A stretch of DNA of 64,000 nt from Streptomyces daqingensis (lineage in GTDB: Bacteria; Actinomycetota; Actinomycetes; Streptomycetales; Streptomycetaceae). The notes beneath the pieces are model-generated. The model was not told the origin of the DNA, searched no databases, and was given only the letters and a program-made list of their open reading frames with translations. A program made the position numbers and the translations under genes. Each line of letters begins with the position of its first letter. The first letter of the stretch is position 1. The stretch spans positions 186,001-250,000 of the forward strand of contig NZ_BMMP01000007.1 in NCBI RefSeq assembly GCF_014645895.1, in the 5' to 3' direction. Positions 25,411-33,361 of this stretch are shown here, one piece after another.

Positions 25411-26865
25411 TCAGCCGGTCCCGTGGGGGCGCCGTTCCGCCGTGGGCGGCGGCGCGGTCACCGAGCACGTGGCGCAGACCGCGTCCACCGAGTCGGGCGC
25501 CGGCGCCGTGGCCCGTACCGCCGTCAGCGCCACCACCGCCGCGACGAGCAGGAGCCCCGCGCAGCTGATCATCGCGCCCTGGAAGGCGGCGTCGACGTCG
25601 GCCGGAGACCGGTACTCGTCACCCGAGAGGCCCACGATCGCGGGGATCGCCGCGACGGAGACGAGCCCGCCGGTACGGGCTGCCGCGTTGTTGACGCCGC
25701 TCGCCGTGCCCGCGCGGGCGACGGGGACGGAGTCCAGCACGGTCGCCGTCAGCGGCGCGACCAGCAGCGTCATGCCGGCGCCGAGAGCGATGCCCGCGGG
25801 CAGCACGTCCGTGAAGTACGAGGCGTCCGGTCCGATGCGCAGCATCAGCAGCACGCCCGCGGCGGCGATCACGGGACCGGCGGTCAGCGGGATGTGCGGC
25901 CCGATCCGGCTGCCCAGCCGCGCCGCCCGGCTGGAGAAGGCCAGCATCAGCAGCGTGAGGGGCAGCAGCGCCAGCCCGGCCAGCAGGGGCGAGAAGCCGG
26001 ACGTGGTCTGCAACTGCAGCACGAGGAAGAACGAGACCGCGGACAGGGCCCCGTAGATGAGGACTGTGACGGTGTTCGTCGTCGAGAACAACCGTGACGA
26101 GAAGAGCGACAGCGGCATCATCGGGCGGGGGGAACGCCGTTCCGTCCTGATGAACGCGATGCCGAGGACGACGGCGGCGGCACCCGTGGCGACCGAGGTC
26201 GCGGGCTGGGTGGAGGCCGCCGTGAGGGCGTAGGTGAGCGAGCCCAGGCTCAGCGCGGCGAGCACCGCGCCCGGGACGTCGAACCGTCCGCTCGCCGTCT
26301 CGTCCCGAGTCTCCGGGACGTGGCGCGCGGCGATCAGCACCGTCAGCACCGCCGGCGGCACGTTGATGAGGAAGACCCAGCGCCAGCCCGGTCCGCCGAC
26401 CAGCCACCCGCCGAGCAGCGGGCCGACGGCTCCGGCGACGCCGCCCAGTCCCGCCCACGTACCCACGGCGGGAGCGCGGTCGGCCGGCCGGAAGACGGCC
26501 TGGATGATCGCGAGCGAGCCCGGCGACAGCAGCGCACCCCCGACCCCCTGCAGCGCACGCGCCCCGATGAGCATCTCCGCGTTCACCGCGAGGCCGCACA
26601 GCGCCGAGGAGACCGCGAACCACAGCACGCCCACCACGAAGACGCGGCGGCGCCCGTACCTGTCGCCGAGGGAACCGCCCAGCAGGATCAGCCCCGCGAG
26701 CGTGAGGAGATAGGCGTTCACCGCCCACTGGAGACCGGCGAGGCTGGCGTCCAGGTCCTTGCCGATACGGGGGAGCGCGACGTTCACCACCGTGCCGTCC
26801 AGCAGCACCATGCTGGAGCCGAGGACGGTGGCGAACAGCACCCAGCGCCCCGTGGCACCGGACAT
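25411..26865 (-). CDS. MFS drug-type exporter, DHA2 (EmrB/QacA) family
   Basis: 484 aa with about 14 helices. Helix 1 carries the family motif D(R/G)TVVNVALP (LLDGTVVNVALPRIGKDL), the loop motif A is GGSLGDRYGRRRVF, and motif C-like GGVGGALLSPGS follows. DHA2 exporters use the proton gradient to expel drugs or secondary metabolites. ATG at 26865 has GTGAGG 5 nt upstream; an ATG 30 bases earlier lacks a ribosome-binding site. No regulator is adjacent, so the substrate is unknown. Confidence 0.87.
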   Translation of the reverse strand: MSGATGRWVLFATVLGSSMVLLDGTVVNVALPRIGKDLDASLAGLQWAVNAYLLTLAGLILLGGSLGDRYGRRRVFVVGVLWFAVSSALCGLAVNAEMLIGARALQGVGGALLSPGSLAIIQAVFRPADRAPAVGTWAGLGGVAGAVGPLLGGWLVGGPGWRWVFLINVPPAVLTVLIAARHVPETRDETASGRFDVPGAVLAALSLGSLTYALTAASTQPATSVATGAAAVVLGIAFIRTERRSPRPMMPLSLFSSRLFSTTNTVTVLIYGALSAVSFFLVLQLQTTSGFSPLLAGLALLPLTLLMLAFSSRAARLGSRIGPHIPLTAGPVIAAAGVLLMLRIGPDASYFTDVLPAGIALGAGMTLLVAPLTATVLDSVPVARAGTASGVNNAAARTGGLVSVAAIPAIVGLSGDEYRSPADVDAAFQGAMISCAGLLLVAAVVALTAVRATAPAPDSVDAVCATCSVTAPPPTAERRPHGTG

Positions 26866-27255
26866 GGGGACCTCACCTGCGCGCGCAGCGTTCATGGCTC
26901 AATCCTGCGGTGGGACGGCCGGGGGCGCCCGGGAGCGCGCCGCGGCGCGAGCCCTGACGGCACCGCCGCTGTTCCGCGCACATGCCGAACCCCGCGGGCG
27001 TCGTCATCATGGAGAGAGCAGCACGGCTGTTCCCCGGGCGGCGTCAGGAGCCTCCTGGCTCCCCCGGACCCTCCCGCGGAGCGCCCGTCCCTCAGCGCGT
27101 CGGCGCTGCAAGGCGGCGCAGAGCGCCACCGCGACGCGCCGCTGCACATCTCCCGCCGGCTCGCGCTCCGGGGCGCCGAGCGCCGCCGGCGGGGAGCACG
27201 CGCCGCACTCCAGCGAACTCCACCGCAGTACAGGAGAGGAAGGGGGACGGACGCC
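26866..27255. other. 390-bp divergent spacer
   Basis: Between the exporter start and the DUF5996 gene. It must contain two promoters, but I see no clear promoter motif, long inverted repeat or credible small gene. Its GC is as high as that of coding DNA, which is unusual for a spacer. Confidence 0.4.
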
Positions 27256-28200
27256 ATGGAGCTCTTTTCGCCCCTGCCGCTCGCCGAATGGCGGGACACC
27301 AAGGAGACCCTGCACCGCTTCGAGCAGCTGATCGGCAAGATCCGGCTCACCTCCAGCCCCAGGCGCAACCACTGGTGGCACGTGCCGTTCCACGTGACGG
27401 GACGCGGCATCACCACCCGACCGATGGGGCAGTCCGACGGCAACCCCGTCTTCACCATCGACTTCGACTTCGTCGACCACCAGCTCGTCGTGACGACGCT
27501 CGACGGGACCGCGGTGTCCTTCCCGCTCCTCGGACAGTCGGTGGCCTCCTTCCGGGAGCACACCCTCGCGACGCTCGCGGACCTCGGCGTCCACGCGGAG
27601 ATCCCCCACCCCGAGCCCTTCGACCTGCCGGACTCCTCCCGGCCCTTCTCACGCGACACCGAGCACGCCACGTACGACCCCGAGCACGCGAACCGCTACT
27701 GGCAGATCCTCAGCCAGGTGGCGCTCGTGCTGGAGGAGTTCGCCGCCGGCTTCTCCGGCAAGAGCAGCGCGGTGCACCACTTCTGGCACACGTTCGACAT
27801 CGCGCACACCCGCTTCTCGGGGCGCCACGTCGAGCAGTCGCCGCAGACCGACCCCGTGACGCGGGAGGCGTACTCGGAGGAGGTGACGAGTTTCGGCTTC
27901 TGGTTCGGTGACGAGAAGCTCCCCGAACCCGCGTTCTACGCCTACGCCGCCCCCGAACCCCCGGGCCTGGAGCAGGAGCGGCTCAGCCCGTCGCAGGCAC
28001 GCTGGGCCGCCCAGAACGGAGGGCACCTGGCGCTGCTCATGTACGACGACGCACGCGCCCAGCCCGATCCCCGTTCCGCGGTGCTGGACTTCTACGGCAG
28101 CGCCTACCGGGCGGCGGCCGTACGCGCCGACTGGGACGTCGACTACTTCGCGAGCCCGCACGGCGTGACGGACCGGCAGCTGCTCAGCCCGCACGGCTGA
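27256..28200 (+). CDS. DUF5996 family protein
   Basis: 314 aa soluble protein without signal peptide or membrane helix. Conserved features of the family that are visible: WRDTKETLHRFEQLIGKIRL near the N terminus, PRRNHWWHVPFHVT, the SFGFWFGDE motif and a C-terminal FYGSAYRAAA..DWDVDYFASP. Function is unknown; DUF5996 proteins are widespread as single genes. The ATG at 27256 follows a G-rich ribosome-binding stretch (AGGGGGACGG). It ends just before a large hairpin terminator. Confidence 0.85.
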   Translation: MELFSPLPLAEWRDTKETLHRFEQLIGKIRLTSSPRRNHWWHVPFHVTGRGITTRPMGQSDGNPVFTIDFDFVDHQLVVTTLDGTAVSFPLLGQSVASFREHTLATLADLGVHAEIPHPEPFDLPDSSRPFSRDTEHATYDPEHANRYWQILSQVALVLEEFAAGFSGKSSAVHHFWHTFDIAHTRFSGRHVEQSPQTDPVTREAYSEEVTSFGFWFGDEKLPEPAFYAYAAPEPPGLEQERLSPSQARWAAQNGGHLALLMYDDARAQPDPRSAVLDFYGSAYRAAAVRADWDVDYFASPHGVTDRQLLSPHG

Positions 28201-28270
28201 GGCAGGACGTCCGGGCCTGGGCCGTGCCCGTCGCGGGCGGGGTCCGGGCCCGAAGTCTCAGGGGGCCAGT

Positions 28271-28316
28271 CTCAAGGGGCCGGTCCGGACCGCTCGGTCC
28301 GGACCGGCCCCTTGAG
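28271..28316. terminator. Very strong bidirectional terminator
   Basis: A perfect 22-bp stem (arms 28271-28292 and 28295-28316) with a CT dinucleotide at the tip, between convergent genes. Because the arms also contain internal palindromes (GGTCCGGACC), alternative cruciforms are possible. Confidence 0.8.
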
Positions 28317-28333
28317 CGCCATGACCGTCAGGG

Positions 28334-28693
28334 TCAGTGCAGCTGCCGCTGCCAGTCGGCGGGCACCTTGCCCGCCGGGCCGGGTGTCGGCTGGGAGACC
28401 GGGTGCGAGGTGGGCGGCGCCAGGGCGGGTCCTGCGAGGACCTGTTCCGTCTCCGCGTTCCAGTACCAGTCCTCCCCCGGCTCGAAGCTGGTCAGGTACG
28501 GATGTCCCGCGTCGAGCGCGTGCCTGGTGGCGTGCTGGCCGGGGGACGAGTCGCAGCATCCGACGTGCCCGCACGCGGCGCAGCGCCGCAGGTGGAACCA
28601 CCAGCCGGGACCGTCGCCCGCGGAGCACTCCACGCAGCCCGGGCCGCTGGGGGCGGCACTCGGATCGATGTTGGGAACCTGGTTCTGTGCCAT
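28334..28693 (-). CDS. UBP-type zinc-finger protein
   Basis: 119 aa. A ZnF-UBP-like zinc domain spans residues 20-75, with ligands visible in the order CVEC, RRCAACGHVGCCD, H (QHATRHALDAGH) and the final FEPGEDWYWN. In eukaryotes this fold binds the C terminus of free ubiquitin; bacterial stand-alone members have no proven ligand. The rest is a short Pro-rich tail. The ATG has AGGAG 7 nt upstream. Function unknown. Confidence 0.85.
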   Translation of the reverse strand: MAQNQVPNIDPSAAPSGPGCVECSAGDGPGWWFHLRRCAACGHVGCCDSSPGQHATRHALDAGHPYLTSFEPGEDWYWNAETEQVLAGPALAPPTSHPVSQPTPGPAGKVPADWQRQLH

Positions 28694-28879
28694 GGGGGCA
28701 GCTCCTCTCCTCGCTTGTCCGGGGGCCGGAGCGGGTGCCGGGACCCCCGCGTGGACGCCTGCACCGGGGCGGGCCGAGGCGGCACCGTGCCCGGGCCGCT
28801 GTCACACGTTCGGCTGACAGGGGCCCACCGCGGCCGGCACCGCTCTCGCCCGCGGCGTACGGACCCGTCGGTGCGCCTA

Positions 28880-29051
28880 GGGGCTGTCTGACAAATGGCG
28901 CCGTTCGCCCGGAGGGCGGGGCTCGCGTCGTCTGGTGCGTGCGGATGCAAGGCGGAGGTCCGTCCTCGTAGTGGGCTACTCGGTCGGTCCGACAACGCAG
29001 CAGACGTGCGTGCCAGGCGGCGCGAGCCAGGCGGGATTTGTCAGACAACTC
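28880..29051. mobile_element. Palindromic MITE-like element
   Basis: About 172 bp, bounded by imperfect terminal inverted repeats GGGGCTGTCTGACAAAT (28880-28896) and ATTTGTCAGACAACTCC (29035-29051; 15 of 17 pair), with CTA on both sides as a probable target duplication. The interior is also partly self-complementary (GGCTCGCG... against ...CGCGAGCC) so nearly the whole element can fold back. No open reading frame of note. It directly abuts the stop codon of the next gene. It resembles the remnants of IS5/IS701-like elements that target YTAR, an inference. Confidence 0.65.
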
Positions 29052-29351
29052 CTAGGGCAGCAGCCCGCCGTGTGCCATGCCGAGGTAGAAGCCGAAGGCG
29101 GCTCCGACCAACCCGATGATCAACGCGAACCGCTCACCCGTCGACGCCGAGATGAACTGCCCGAACGCACCGGTCAGGACGCCCACCAGCCCCGTCCACG
29201 CGCTGAGCACGTGCAGGCCCGGCCACATCGCCGTCAGGAACGCGACGACGCCGAGCAGCAGCGTCGCCGCCGCGAAGCTGTTCTCGAGGGGATGGGCCCT
29301 GCGGTCGGCGCGGAGCATCGAGATCGGGTTGTGCCGTACTGCCTGCGCCAT
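29052..29351 (-). CDS. Small three-helix membrane protein
   Basis: 99 aa, starting MAQAVRHNPISMLRADRRAHPLE with three hydrophobic segments (AATLLLGVVAFLTAMWPG; VLSAWTGLVGVLTGAFGQF; FALIIGLVGAAFGFYLGMA). Strong ribosome-binding site AGGAGG 6 nt before the ATG. It is divergent from the rpsF operon and conserved at this place in Streptomyces. Function unknown. Its TAG stop lies exactly where the palindromic element begins. Confidence 0.8.
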   Translation of the reverse strand: MAQAVRHNPISMLRADRRAHPLENSFAAATLLLGVVAFLTAMWPGLHVLSAWTGLVGVLTGAFGQFISASTGERFALIIGLVGAAFGFYLGMAHGGLLP

Positions 29352-29441
29352 GGAGCACCTCCTGCAGAGGGCGGCCTCGGCGGAGTCCGGGTGACGCCGC
29401 TCACACCGTTGCGTCCAGATTGCGGCGACTTGCCCCCGGAT

Positions 29442-29471
29442 TTCAACCGGAAGGCCGAAGCCGGGTAGGCT
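29442..29471 (+). promoter_or_regulatory. Probable rpsF promoter
   Basis: TTCAAC (29442-29447) and TAGGCT (29466-29471) with an 18-bp spacer fit a housekeeping-sigma promoter about 100 bp upstream of rpsF and just before the leader hairpin. Confidence 0.5.
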
Positions 29472-29477
29472 GAACGG

Positions 29478-29509
29478 TCTGCACACACGCCTGCGGGTGT
29501 CCGTGCAGA
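29478..29509 (+). ncRNA. rpsF leader hairpin (S6:S18-binding type)
   Basis: A 7-bp lower stem TCTGCAC / GTGCAGA encloses an upper ACAC / GTGT stem, with an unpaired CC on the 3' side that creates the CCG typical of the known S6:S18 mRNA site. Position in the rpsF 5' UTR fits autogenous control. The structure was derived by eye only. Confidence 0.55.
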
Positions 29510-29573
29510 ACGCATCACGACCCTCCTGCCACGGAACGACCGTGGCCGCGAGTCCAGAGGAGGTGGGTTCCAC

Positions 29574-29864
29574 ATGCGTCACTACGAGGTGATGGTGATC
29601 CTCGACCCCGATCTCGAGGAGCGCGCGATCTCGCCGCTGATCGAGAACTTCCTGTCCGTCGTCCGCGAGGGCCAGGGCAAGGTCGAGAAGGTCGACACCT
29701 GGGGCCGTCGCCGGCTCTCCTACGAGATCAACAAGAAGCCTGAGGGCATCTACTCGGTCATCGACCTGCAGGCCGAGCCTGCAACCGTCAAGGAGCTCGA
29801 CCGTCAGATGAATCTGAACGAGTCGGTTCTGCGGACCAAGGTCCTCCGCCCCGCCGCCCACTGA
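29574..29864 (+). CDS. rpsF: 30S ribosomal protein S6
   Basis: 96 aa, full length. Family features: [16 protein letters not shown] at the start, [20 protein letters not shown] in the middle and [10 protein letters not shown] at the end. S6 binds S18 on the 30S platform; the pair also bind their own leader in many bacteria. AGAGGAGG lies about 10 nt upstream. First gene of the rpsF-ssb-rpsR-rplI operon. Confidence 0.98.
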   Translation: MRHYEVMVILDPDLEERAISPLIENFLSVVREGQGKVEKVDTWGRRRLSYEINKKPEGIYSVIDLQAEPATVKELDRQMNLNESVLRTKVLRPAAH

Positions 29865-29978
29865 GCACCAGCTCACCGAGGCGAACGGGCCGGACAACCG
29901 AGTAGCAGCAGTACGCCATCGAGCCACTGAAGCCACCGAAGCCCCAAGCAGCCAGCAGTACCCGCCGAGAGGTTCATC

Positions 29979-30551
29979 ATGGCAGGCGAGACCGTCATCA
30001 CGGTCGTCGGCAATCTGGTCGACGACCCCGAGCTGCGCTTCACCCCCTCGGGTGCGGCGGTCGCGAAGTTCCGCGTCGCGTCCACTCCCCGCACCTTCGA
30101 CCGGCAGACCAACGAGTGGAAGGACGGCGAGAGCCTGTTCCTGACGTGCTCGGTCTGGCGGCAGGCGGCGGAGAACGTCGCCGAGTCCCTCACCAAGGGG
30201 ACGCGCGTCATCGTGCAGGGCCGCCTCAAGCAGCGCTCGTACGAGGACCGCGAGGGCATCAAGCGCACGGTCTACGAACTGGACGTCGACGAGGTCGGCG
30301 CCAGCCTCCGCAACGCCACGGCCAAGGTCACCAAGACCAGCGGCCGGGGTGCTCAGGGCGGCGGTTTCGGCGGTGGCGGCGGCCAGGGTGGCGGCGGCTG
30401 GGGCGGAGGCCAGGGCGGCCAGCAGGGCGGAGGGGCACCCGCGGGCGATCCGTGGGCGACCGGTGCTCCGGCCGGCGGCGGTCAGGGCGGCTCCGGCGGA
30501 AGCTGGGGCGGCGGCTCCGGCGGCGGCTACTCGGACGAGCCCCCCTTCTGA
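29979..30551 (+). CDS. ssb: Single-stranded DNA-binding protein
   Basis: 190 aa. The OB fold (residues 1-110) begins [22 protein letters not shown] and includes [21 protein letters not shown] and [22 protein letters not shown] long Gly-rich tail with many GGGG/GGQGG runs ends in the acidic tip DEPPF, the partner-binding end used by replication and repair proteins. This is the housekeeping SSB placed in the rpsF operon. The full DEPPF end means that it should recruit partners normally. Confidence 0.97.
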   Translation: MAGETVITVVGNLVDDPELRFTPSGAAVAKFRVASTPRTFDRQTNEWKDGESLFLTCSVWRQAAENVAESLTKGTRVIVQGRLKQRSYEDREGIKRTVYELDVDEVGASLRNATAKVTKTSGRGAQGGGFGGGGGQGGGGWGGGQGGQQGGGAPAGDPWATGAPAGGGQGGSGGSWGGGSGGGYSDEPPF

Positions 30552-30624
30552 CCGTCACGCGCGAGCGTGCGGCCGGAGGCGGGCCCGACAGTCACACACT
30601 TCTTGAAAATCAACGGAGAGAGAC

Positions 30625-30861
30625 ATGGCGAAGCCGCCTGCTCGCAAGCCGAAGAAGAAGGTTTGCGTGTTCTGCAAGGAGAAGATCTCCTACGTGGACT
30701 ACAAGGACACGAACCTGCTGCGGAAGTTCATTTCCGACCGCGGCAAGATCCGTGCCCGCCGGGTCACCGGCAACTGCACCCAGCACCAGCGTGACGTCGC
30801 GACGGCCGTGAAGAACAGCCGTGAGATGGCGCTGCTGCCCTACACCTCGACCGCTCGATAA
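30625..30861 (+). CDS. rpsR: 30S ribosomal protein S18, zinc-binding form
   Basis: 78 aa. Zinc ligands of the C+ form are visible as CVFC (residues 14-17) and GNCTQH in the second half. Streptomyces often carry a second, zinc-independent copy elsewhere under Zur control; this one is the housekeeping copy in its ancestral operon. Start ATG has GGAGAGAG upstream. Confidence 0.97.
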   Translation: MAKPPARKPKKKVCVFCKEKISYVDYKDTNLLRKFISDRGKIRARRVTGNCTQHQRDVATAVKNSREMALLPYTSTAR

Positions 30862-30879
30862 GGGAAGGGTGACCGACAG

Positions 30880-31326
30880 ATGAAGATCATCCTTACCAAC
30901 GAGGTCTCCGGTCTCGGTGCCGCGGGCGACGTCGTGGAGGTCCGCGACGGGTACGCCCGCAACTACCTGGTCCCGCGCGGTGTCGCCATCCGCTGGACCA
31001 AGGGCCGTGAGAAGGACGTCGAGCAGATCCGCCGCGCTCGCAAGATCCACGAGATCGCGACGATCGAACAGGCCAACGAGGTCAAGGCCCGGCTCGAGGG
31101 CGTCAACGTGCGCCTGAAGGTGCGCGCCGGCGACCAGGGCCGTCTGTTCGGCTCCGTCACCCCGGCCGACATCGCCGCCGCCGTGAAGGAAGCTGGCGGC
31201 CCCGAGATCGACAAGCGCCGCATCGAGGTGGGCTCGCCCATCAAGACGCTCGGCGCCCACCAGATCTCGGTGCGCCTGCACGCCGAGGTGCTGGCGAAGG
31301 TCGACGTCGAGGTCGTCGCGGCCTGA
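30880..31326 (+). CDS. rplI: 50S ribosomal protein L9
   Basis: 148 aa. The N-terminal domain reads [30 protein letters not shown], with the conserved [13 protein letters not shown]; the C-terminal domain includes [13 protein letters not shown]. The gene is only 18 bp after rpsR and ends in front of a hairpin terminator. Confidence 0.97.
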   Translation: MKIILTNEVSGLGAAGDVVEVRDGYARNYLVPRGVAIRWTKGREKDVEQIRRARKIHEIATIEQANEVKARLEGVNVRLKVRAGDQGRLFGSVTPADIAAAVKEAGGPEIDKRRIEVGSPIKTLGAHQISVRLHAEVLAKVDVEVVAA

Positions 31327-31342
31327 TCAGCAGCACAGCACA

Positions 31343-31378
31343 GGGCCGCATCCCGTTCGGCGGGGTGCGGCCCTTCTG
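31343..31378 (+). terminator. Terminator of the rpsF operon
   Basis: A 12-bp stem GGGCCGCATCCC / GGGGTGCGGCCC (one G-U pair) with a 7-nt loop, followed by TTCT. It separates rplI from the convergent MATE gene. Confidence 0.8.
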
Positions 31379-31460
31379 TCTGCCGTGACGTGAGGGCGGC
31401 GGCGCTTCCACGGCGCGGCGGCGGCGCCTCGGCCGGTGCCTCGGGCCGCGTCCCGTTCCG

Positions 31461-32882
31461 TCAGGTCCGGACGGCGCCCGTCACCACCCACCGTCCCGAC
31501 CTGGCCCGCAGCCACAGCGTCACGAGCCTGACGCTCATCATCAACCCGGCGATCGTCCACCACAGTTCGGTCAGACCGCCGCCCCAGTGGGGCAGCAGCA
31601 ACGCCACGGGAGCGAAGGCGGCGAGCGTCACCAGCATCGCCCCGGCCAGATACGGCCCGTCCCCCGCGCCCATCAGGACCCCGTCCAGTACGAAGACCAC
31701 TCCGGCCACCGGCTGGGTCACCGCCACAACGAGCAGCGCGGGCGTCAGCGCGTCGATCACCGTGCCGTCCGAGGTGAAGAGCGGCATGAACACCGGACGG
31801 GCCGCAGCGACGAGCAGCCCCAGCACGACCCCCGCGACGACGCCCCACTGCACCATCCGCCTGCACGCCGCCCGCGCGCCCTCCTCGTCGCCCGACCCCA
31901 GGTAGCGCCCGATGATGGCCTGCCCCGCGATGGCGATGGCGTCCAGCGCGAAGGCGAGCAACGACCAGAGAGTCAACGCGATCTGATGGGCCGCGATGTC
32001 TGCGTCGCCGAGCCGTGCCGCCACAGCCGTGGCGATCATCAGCACGGCGCGCAGCGACAGGGTGCGGATCAGCAGCGGCGCCCCCGCCTGTGCGCACTGC
32101 CGGATGCCCGCCGCGTCCGGCCGCAGCGACGCCCCGTGCCGGCGCGCGCCCCGCACCACGACGAACAGGTACACCGCGGCCATCGCCCACTGCGCCAGCA
32201 CGGTTCCCCACGCCGATCCGGCGATGCCCAGCCCGAACCCGTAGACGAAGACGAGGTTGAGGACGGCGTTCGCGGAGAAGCCCCCGACCGCCACGTACAG
32301 CGGCGTCCTGGTGTCCTGCAGTCCGCGCAGCACTCCGGTGGCGGCGAGCACGACGAGCATGGCGGGGATGCCGAGTGAGCTGACGCGCAGGTACGTCACG
32401 GCGTGGGGTGCCGCCGTCGACGAGGCCCCGAACAGGTCGACGAGCGCGGGCGCGCCCGGCAGAACCGCCACGACGACCGCCGCGCCCAGCAGCAGCGCCA
32501 GCCAGATGCCGTCCATACCCTGGCGGATCGCGGCGGGGAGGTCGTCCGCACCGACGCGGCGTGCGACGGCGGCGGTGGTCGCGTAGGCGAGGAAGACGAA
32601 GATGTTCACGCCGGTCTGGAGCAGCGCTGCGGCGACCCCGAGTCCGGCGAGTTGGGGTGTGCCCAGGTGCCCGACGATGGCGCTGTCCACCATGACGAAG
32701 AGCGGTTCGGCGACGAGCGCGCCGAACGCGGGGAGGGCGAGCGAGACGATCTCGCGGTCGTGACGGCGCATGGCCGCGCGCCGTTCGGCGGCGGTGCCCT
32801 GCCGCCCCTCGGGGTGCTTCGGGCCGGACCCGGAGCCGGAGGGCGGGCCGGACGTGGAAGGGGAAGCGGGGCTGTCGGGCAT
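31461..32882 (-). CDS. MATE family efflux transporter
   Basis: 473 aa, about 12 helices in two similar halves. The N-terminal bundle has IVSLALPAFGALVAEPLFVMVDSAIVGHLGT and the second half SNAVLNLVFVYGFGLGIAGSAWGTV. MATE transporters expel cationic drugs or metabolites using Na+ or H+; the DinF-type similarity of the sequence cannot fix the substrate. ATG at 32882 (MPDSPASPS) is followed by a short Pro/Ser-rich cytoplasmic tail; no strong ribosome-binding site is seen, and the GTG codon in VDVWIEPMP is a possible alternative. Confidence 0.86.
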   Translation of the reverse strand: MPDSPASPSTSGPPSGSGSGPKHPEGRQGTAAERRAAMRRHDREIVSLALPAFGALVAEPLFVMVDSAIVGHLGTPQLAGLGVAAALLQTGVNIFVFLAYATTAAVARRVGADDLPAAIRQGMDGIWLALLLGAAVVVAVLPGAPALVDLFGASSTAAPHAVTYLRVSSLGIPAMLVVLAATGVLRGLQDTRTPLYVAVGGFSANAVLNLVFVYGFGLGIAGSAWGTVLAQWAMAAVYLFVVVRGARRHGASLRPDAAGIRQCAQAGAPLLIRTLSLRAVLMIATAVAARLGDADIAAHQIALTLWSLLAFALDAIAIAGQAIIGRYLGSGDEEGARAACRRMVQWGVVAGVVLGLLVAAARPVFMPLFTSDGTVIDALTPALLVVAVTQPVAGVVFVLDGVLMGAGDGPYLAGAMLVTLAAFAPVALLLPHWGGGLTELWWTIAGLMMSVRLVTLWLRARSGRWVVTGAVRT

Positions 32883-33079
32883 GGGTTCGATCCAAACATC
32901 CACAGGTAATGACTGCAAGTGGCTGTCGTCTATTACTTCTGTGCGGTGGGAGTAAGGGGCGGGCACCTGTACGCCGCCCCGTGTAACGATCTCGCGCCTG
33001 AGGGCAGATTTTTTCGCGCACACAGGCGGTGGATGTCATCGCAGCAGGTCAGGGCATGGGTGAGCCGGAGCAGCCGCAC

Positions 33080-33169
33080 TTCTCCACAAGCCTGTCCCCC
33101 GAGCCGTACACAGCTTTGGCGGCCTTCTCCACAGGAAGTGCCACATCATCCACACCCCCCTGTGGATAA
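33080..33169. promoter_or_regulatory. Cluster of DnaA-box-like sites upstream of dnaB
   Basis: A perfect box TTATCCACA on the minus strand (33161-33169, seen as TGTGGATAA) and three near-matches on the plus strand: TTCTCCACA (33080-33088 and 33125-33133) and TCATCCACA (33146-33154). They lie 190-280 bp upstream of dnaB in an AT-richer spacer. They could make dnaB transcription respond to DnaA or titrate DnaA. The whole 32883-33361 spacer has no credible gene. Confidence 0.6.
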
Positions 33170-33361
33170 CCAGATTGGCTGACGTCCCGGGCGGCCATAA
33201 CGTAGTGCAGCGCCCGCCCCAGCAGCCCTCATCGACACCCATGGCCTCGACGCGCCGTAAGCGGAGCCGGGCGGCCATTGTCAGAGCTGTGCCGTAAGAA
33301 AGAGAGGCACTGCGGCGAGGTCCGGTCATGCACGAACGCCGGACGGGGAGGAGGTGCCCGG

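Noticed and set aside
32896..32904. A fifth DnaA box upstream of dnaB
   Set aside because: ACATCCACA has two mismatches and lies at the start of the MATE gene, apart from the cluster.
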